From NCBI GenBank assembly GCA_015487335.1, contig WFPZ01000181.1:1-7030 (forward strand): a stretch of DNA of 7,030 nt, in the 5' to 3' direction. Positions 5,883-7,030 of the stretch are shown piece by piece; the first letter of the stretch is position 1, and each line of letters begins with the position of its first letter. The notes below the pieces were generated by a model that saw only the letters and a list, made by a program, of their open reading frames with translations, was not told the origin of the DNA and ran no database searches. Position numbers and translations under genes: made by a program. The stretch comes from Paracoccaceae bacterium. GTDB taxonomy: Bacteria; Pseudomonadota; Alphaproteobacteria; Rhodobacterales; Rhodobacteraceae.

Positions 5883-6206
5883 ATGACCGACATGACACCG
5901 ATGCTCGCCCATGTCCGCCGCCCACGCCTGCTGGTGCGCGCCGCCCGCCACGGGCTGGCCGAATACAACCGCAAGCGCGACCTGAGGCGGATCTTCCGCC
6001 TGCCCCAGACCCCGGCGCCGATACGCGCGCTGGACATGCTGATGTCGGAAGAAGCCCGCCTCGAGGAGCAGCGCCGCGAAAGGGATGCCGCCTACTCCAT
6101 CGCCCGCCACGTGGAGGTTCTCATCGCCCTGATGGCCGAGGCCCAGCTGGCCCAGACCCATGCGCCGGCAGGCCGGGGAAACGGGCCCGAACGCCCCGGC
6201 AGCTGA
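5883..6206 (+). CDS. DUF6477 family protein, small, divergent from gafA-like gene
   Basis: Small protein of 107 residues of unknown biochemical function. The two blocks I associate with DUF6477 are an Arg-rich N-terminal segment (residues 9-38, with RRPRLLVRAAR and KRDLRRI) and a conserved helix around residues 68-90 (RDAAYSIARHVEVLIALMAE). Between them is an acidic/basic helical stretch (SEEARLEEQRRE). The last 17 residues are Gly/Pro-rich and probably disordered. No cysteines, signal peptide or membrane segment are seen. The ATG at 5883 has an ideal AAGGAGG site 6 nt upstream (5870-5876); the frame stays open for some 280 bp further upstream, but no such site supports an earlier start. The gene shares its control region with the gafA-like gene. 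A small gene (rcc01866) neighbours gafA in R. capsulatus, and this may be its counterpart, though I cannot confirm that from sequence alone. Confidence 0.85.
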   Translation: MTDMTPMLAHVRRPRLLVRAARHGLAEYNRKRDLRRIFRLPQTPAPIRALDMLMSEEARLEEQRRERDAAYSIARHVEVLIALMAEAQLAQTHAPAGRGNGPERPGS

Positions 6207-6234
6207 CGGCCGGCGGTCATCGCGACGGCCCTTC

Positions 6235-6261
6235 CCGGGGCCTCACCCCGTGAAGCCCCGG
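6235..6261. terminator. Hairpin between DUF6477 and phhB genes
   Basis: CCGGGGCCTCAC (6235-6246) pairs with GTGAAGCCCCGG (6250-6261) over 12 positions around a 3-nt loop. The one imperfect pair is C-A on the plus-strand RNA but a G-U wobble on the minus-strand RNA, so the fold is fully paired only leftwards. No T-tract follows on either side. It lies between two convergent genes and may reduce read-through. Confidence 0.4.
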
Positions 6262-6326
6262 AAGAAGGCGCAGGAAGCGTCCGCCTTTGCCGGCGGAAAA
6301 ATGCGCAAGGCTGCCGGCCTGGCGGT

Positions 6327-6680
6327 TCAGCCGGTGGCCAGCAGCTTGTCGAGCTTGGCCGCGCAGATGAAGTCGTTCTCGCTCAGCCCGCCGATGGCAT
6401 GGGTGGTGAAGCTGATCTCGCAATACCCCCAGCCGAAGCGGATGTCCGGGTGGTGTCCCTCCTGGTCGGCCAGCCAGGCCGCCAGGTTGGCGTGATAGAC
6501 CGCCTTGGCGAAACCCTTGAATTCCAGCCGGCGGGTGATTTCCGTGGCCGCCTCGTTGAGCACCCAGCCTTCGTCCAGCTGCTCCATCATGGCGCGCGCC
6601 TCGTCCCCCTCGATCGGCGGCACCCCGCCCTCGCAGGGCACGCAGTGCTTGTCGGTCAGGTCACATACGGTTTCGCTCAT
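6327..6680 (-). CDS. phhB: Pterin-4a-carbinolamine dehydratase
   Basis: Dehydrates 4a-hydroxytetrahydrobiopterin to the quinonoid dihydropterin, regenerating the cofactor used by phenylalanine hydroxylase; some members serve other pterin-dependent steps. The 117-residue protein shows the catalytic EGHHP motif (H76, H77) and the later histidine H94 in FTTHAIGGLSENDF. The N-terminal CVPCEGG segment (C13, C16) is typical of many proteobacterial members. Length is normal for the family. The ATG at 6680 is preceded by GAGGAG at short spacing and by a good promoter; the frame extends 38 codons upstream, but those codons cross the promoter and resemble nothing. No phenylalanine hydroxylase gene lies in the window. 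It is convergent with the DUF6477 gene and divergent from sufT. Confidence 0.95.
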   Translation of the reverse strand: MSETVCDLTDKHCVPCEGGVPPIEGDEARAMMEQLDEGWVLNEAATEITRRLEFKGFAKAVYHANLAAWLADQEGHHPDIRFGWGYCEISFTTHAIGGLSENDFICAAKLDKLLATG

Positions 6681-6726
6681 CTTCTCCTCACCTCGTGCTG
6701 CGGGCCGCAGGGCCCTTTCGCCCCGC

Positions 6727-6754
6727 AACATAGCAGCCGGCGGGCGCATGTCGA
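6727..6754 (-). promoter_or_regulatory. Sigma-70-type promoter of phhB
   Basis: Read leftwards, TCGACA (6754-6749; five of six) is followed after 16 nt by TATGTT (6732-6727; four of six) with an extended TGC just before the -10. Predicted start is near 6720, giving a leader of about 40 nt. The -35 lies within a perfect hairpin-forming palindrome (6741-6762). Confidence 0.55.
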
Positions 6755-6762
6755 TGCGCCCG
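6741..6762. repeat. Perfect palindrome over the phhB -35
   Basis: CGGGCGCAT (6741-6749) and ATGCGCCCG (6754-6762) are exact 9-bp inverted arms around GTCG. The GGGCGCAT/ATGCGCCC arms are the same as the core of the peroxiredoxin terminator at 1631-1663. No T-run follows on either strand, so a terminator role is unlikely. Confidence 0.6.
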
Positions 6763-6821
6763 GCGCGGGGTGGATCATTCGCCGCATCGGGCACTCTGGA
6801 CGCGGGCGCGCGAATTCCTTA

Positions 6822-6827
6822 TATAAT
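6822..6827 (+). promoter_or_regulatory. -10 element of sufT
   Basis: TATAAT is a perfect -10 hexamer, standing out in a very GC-rich surround. It would start transcription near 6834 and leave a leader of about 20 nt before the sufT ATG. No good -35 is found at 16-18 nt; the nearest TTGACA-like bases (CTGGAC, 6796-6801) are 20 nt away. An activator or an Fe-S/iron regulator might compensate, but no site is recognised. Confidence 0.55.
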
Positions 6828-6854
6828 CACTCGGAAATCTCAGCGAGGGCGACG

Positions 6855-7030
6855 ATGACAGCCGAAACTTCTCCGATCGAGGGCGCGCCCCTCATCAAGC
6901 CGTCCACCACCGACCATCCGCTGTATGACAGCGTCGTCGAGGCCTGCCGCACCGTGTTCGACCCGGAGATACCGGTCAACATCTACGATCTGGGGCTGGT
7001 CTACACCATCGAGATCACCGAGGAGAACGA
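6855..7030 (+). CDS. sufT: SufT-like MIP18/DUF59 Fe-S assembly factor (3' end outside window)
   Basis: Auxiliary factor for iron-sulfur cluster maturation in known members; cytoplasmic. Only the first 58 codons are present. They contain the DUF59 signature DPEIPVNIYDLGLVY at residues 37-51, preceded by a short polar N-terminal extension and the helix YDSVVEACRTVF. The part carrying the conserved CPV-type cysteine lies beyond the right edge. The start ATG has GAGGG (6844-6848) 6 nt upstream. It is divergent from phhB with its own -10 element, so here it does not trail a suf operon, although genes further right are unseen. PaaD-like proteins share the domain, but the N-terminal form fits the SUF-associated group. 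Confidence 0.9.
   Translation, partial: MTAETSPIEGAPLIKPSTTDHPLYDSVVEACRTVFDPEIPVNIYDLGLVYTIEITEEN

Noticed and set aside
5601..6206. Longer 201-residue version of the DUF6477 protein starting at 5601
   Set aside because: It would cross the whole control region; the ATG at 5883 has an ideal ribosome binding site and begins just before the conserved block.
6281..6305. TCCGCC/GGCGGA hairpin followed by AAAAA as a terminator
   Set aside because: On the plus strand the run is A, not T, and on the minus strand the T-run precedes the stem, so neither direction gives a terminator.

Overview
The window reads as high-GC chromosomal DNA from an alphaproteobacterium, most likely a Rhodobacterales (Rhodobacter/Paracoccus-type) species. 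The best evidence is the pairing of a GafA-like DUF6456 protein with a divergent DUF6477 protein, both of which I know from that order. The LipA, OxyR and clade-3 catalase sequences fit the same group. No mobile element, CRISPR array, tRNA or rRNA is visible.

Layout, left to right: (1) the 5' part of lipA (lipoyl synthase) on the minus strand, running off the left edge. (2) A divergent PRX5/type II peroxiredoxin gene on the plus strand, closed by a strong intrinsic terminator. (3) oxyR on the minus strand, divergent from (4) a monofunctional haem catalase, katA, on the plus strand, sharing a short AT-rich control region with a perfect inverted repeat. (5) A 376-residue HTH + winged-helix + DUF6456 protein on the minus strand, convergent with katA and resembling GafA, the direct activator of Rhodobacter gene transfer agent (GTA) production. 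(6) A 107-residue DUF6477 protein on the plus strand, divergent from the gafA-like gene across a 262-bp AT-rich region that holds a CtrA-box-like site and several dyads. (7) phhB (pterin-4a-carbinolamine dehydratase) on the minus strand. (8) The 5' end of sufT (MIP18/DUF59 Fe-S assembly factor) on the plus strand, running off the right edge.

Functionally, peroxiredoxin, OxyR and catalase form a peroxide-defence block: OxyR keeps both redox cysteines and sits next to its expected target. The gafA-like/DUF6477 pair is probably a regulatory locus for GTA production rather than a stress gene. It is the part most worth following up, because its intergenic region carries a near-consensus CtrA site and its coding sequence contains an internal stretch that looks like a former gene boundary. 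lipA, phhB and sufT are housekeeping genes with no evident operon partners here.
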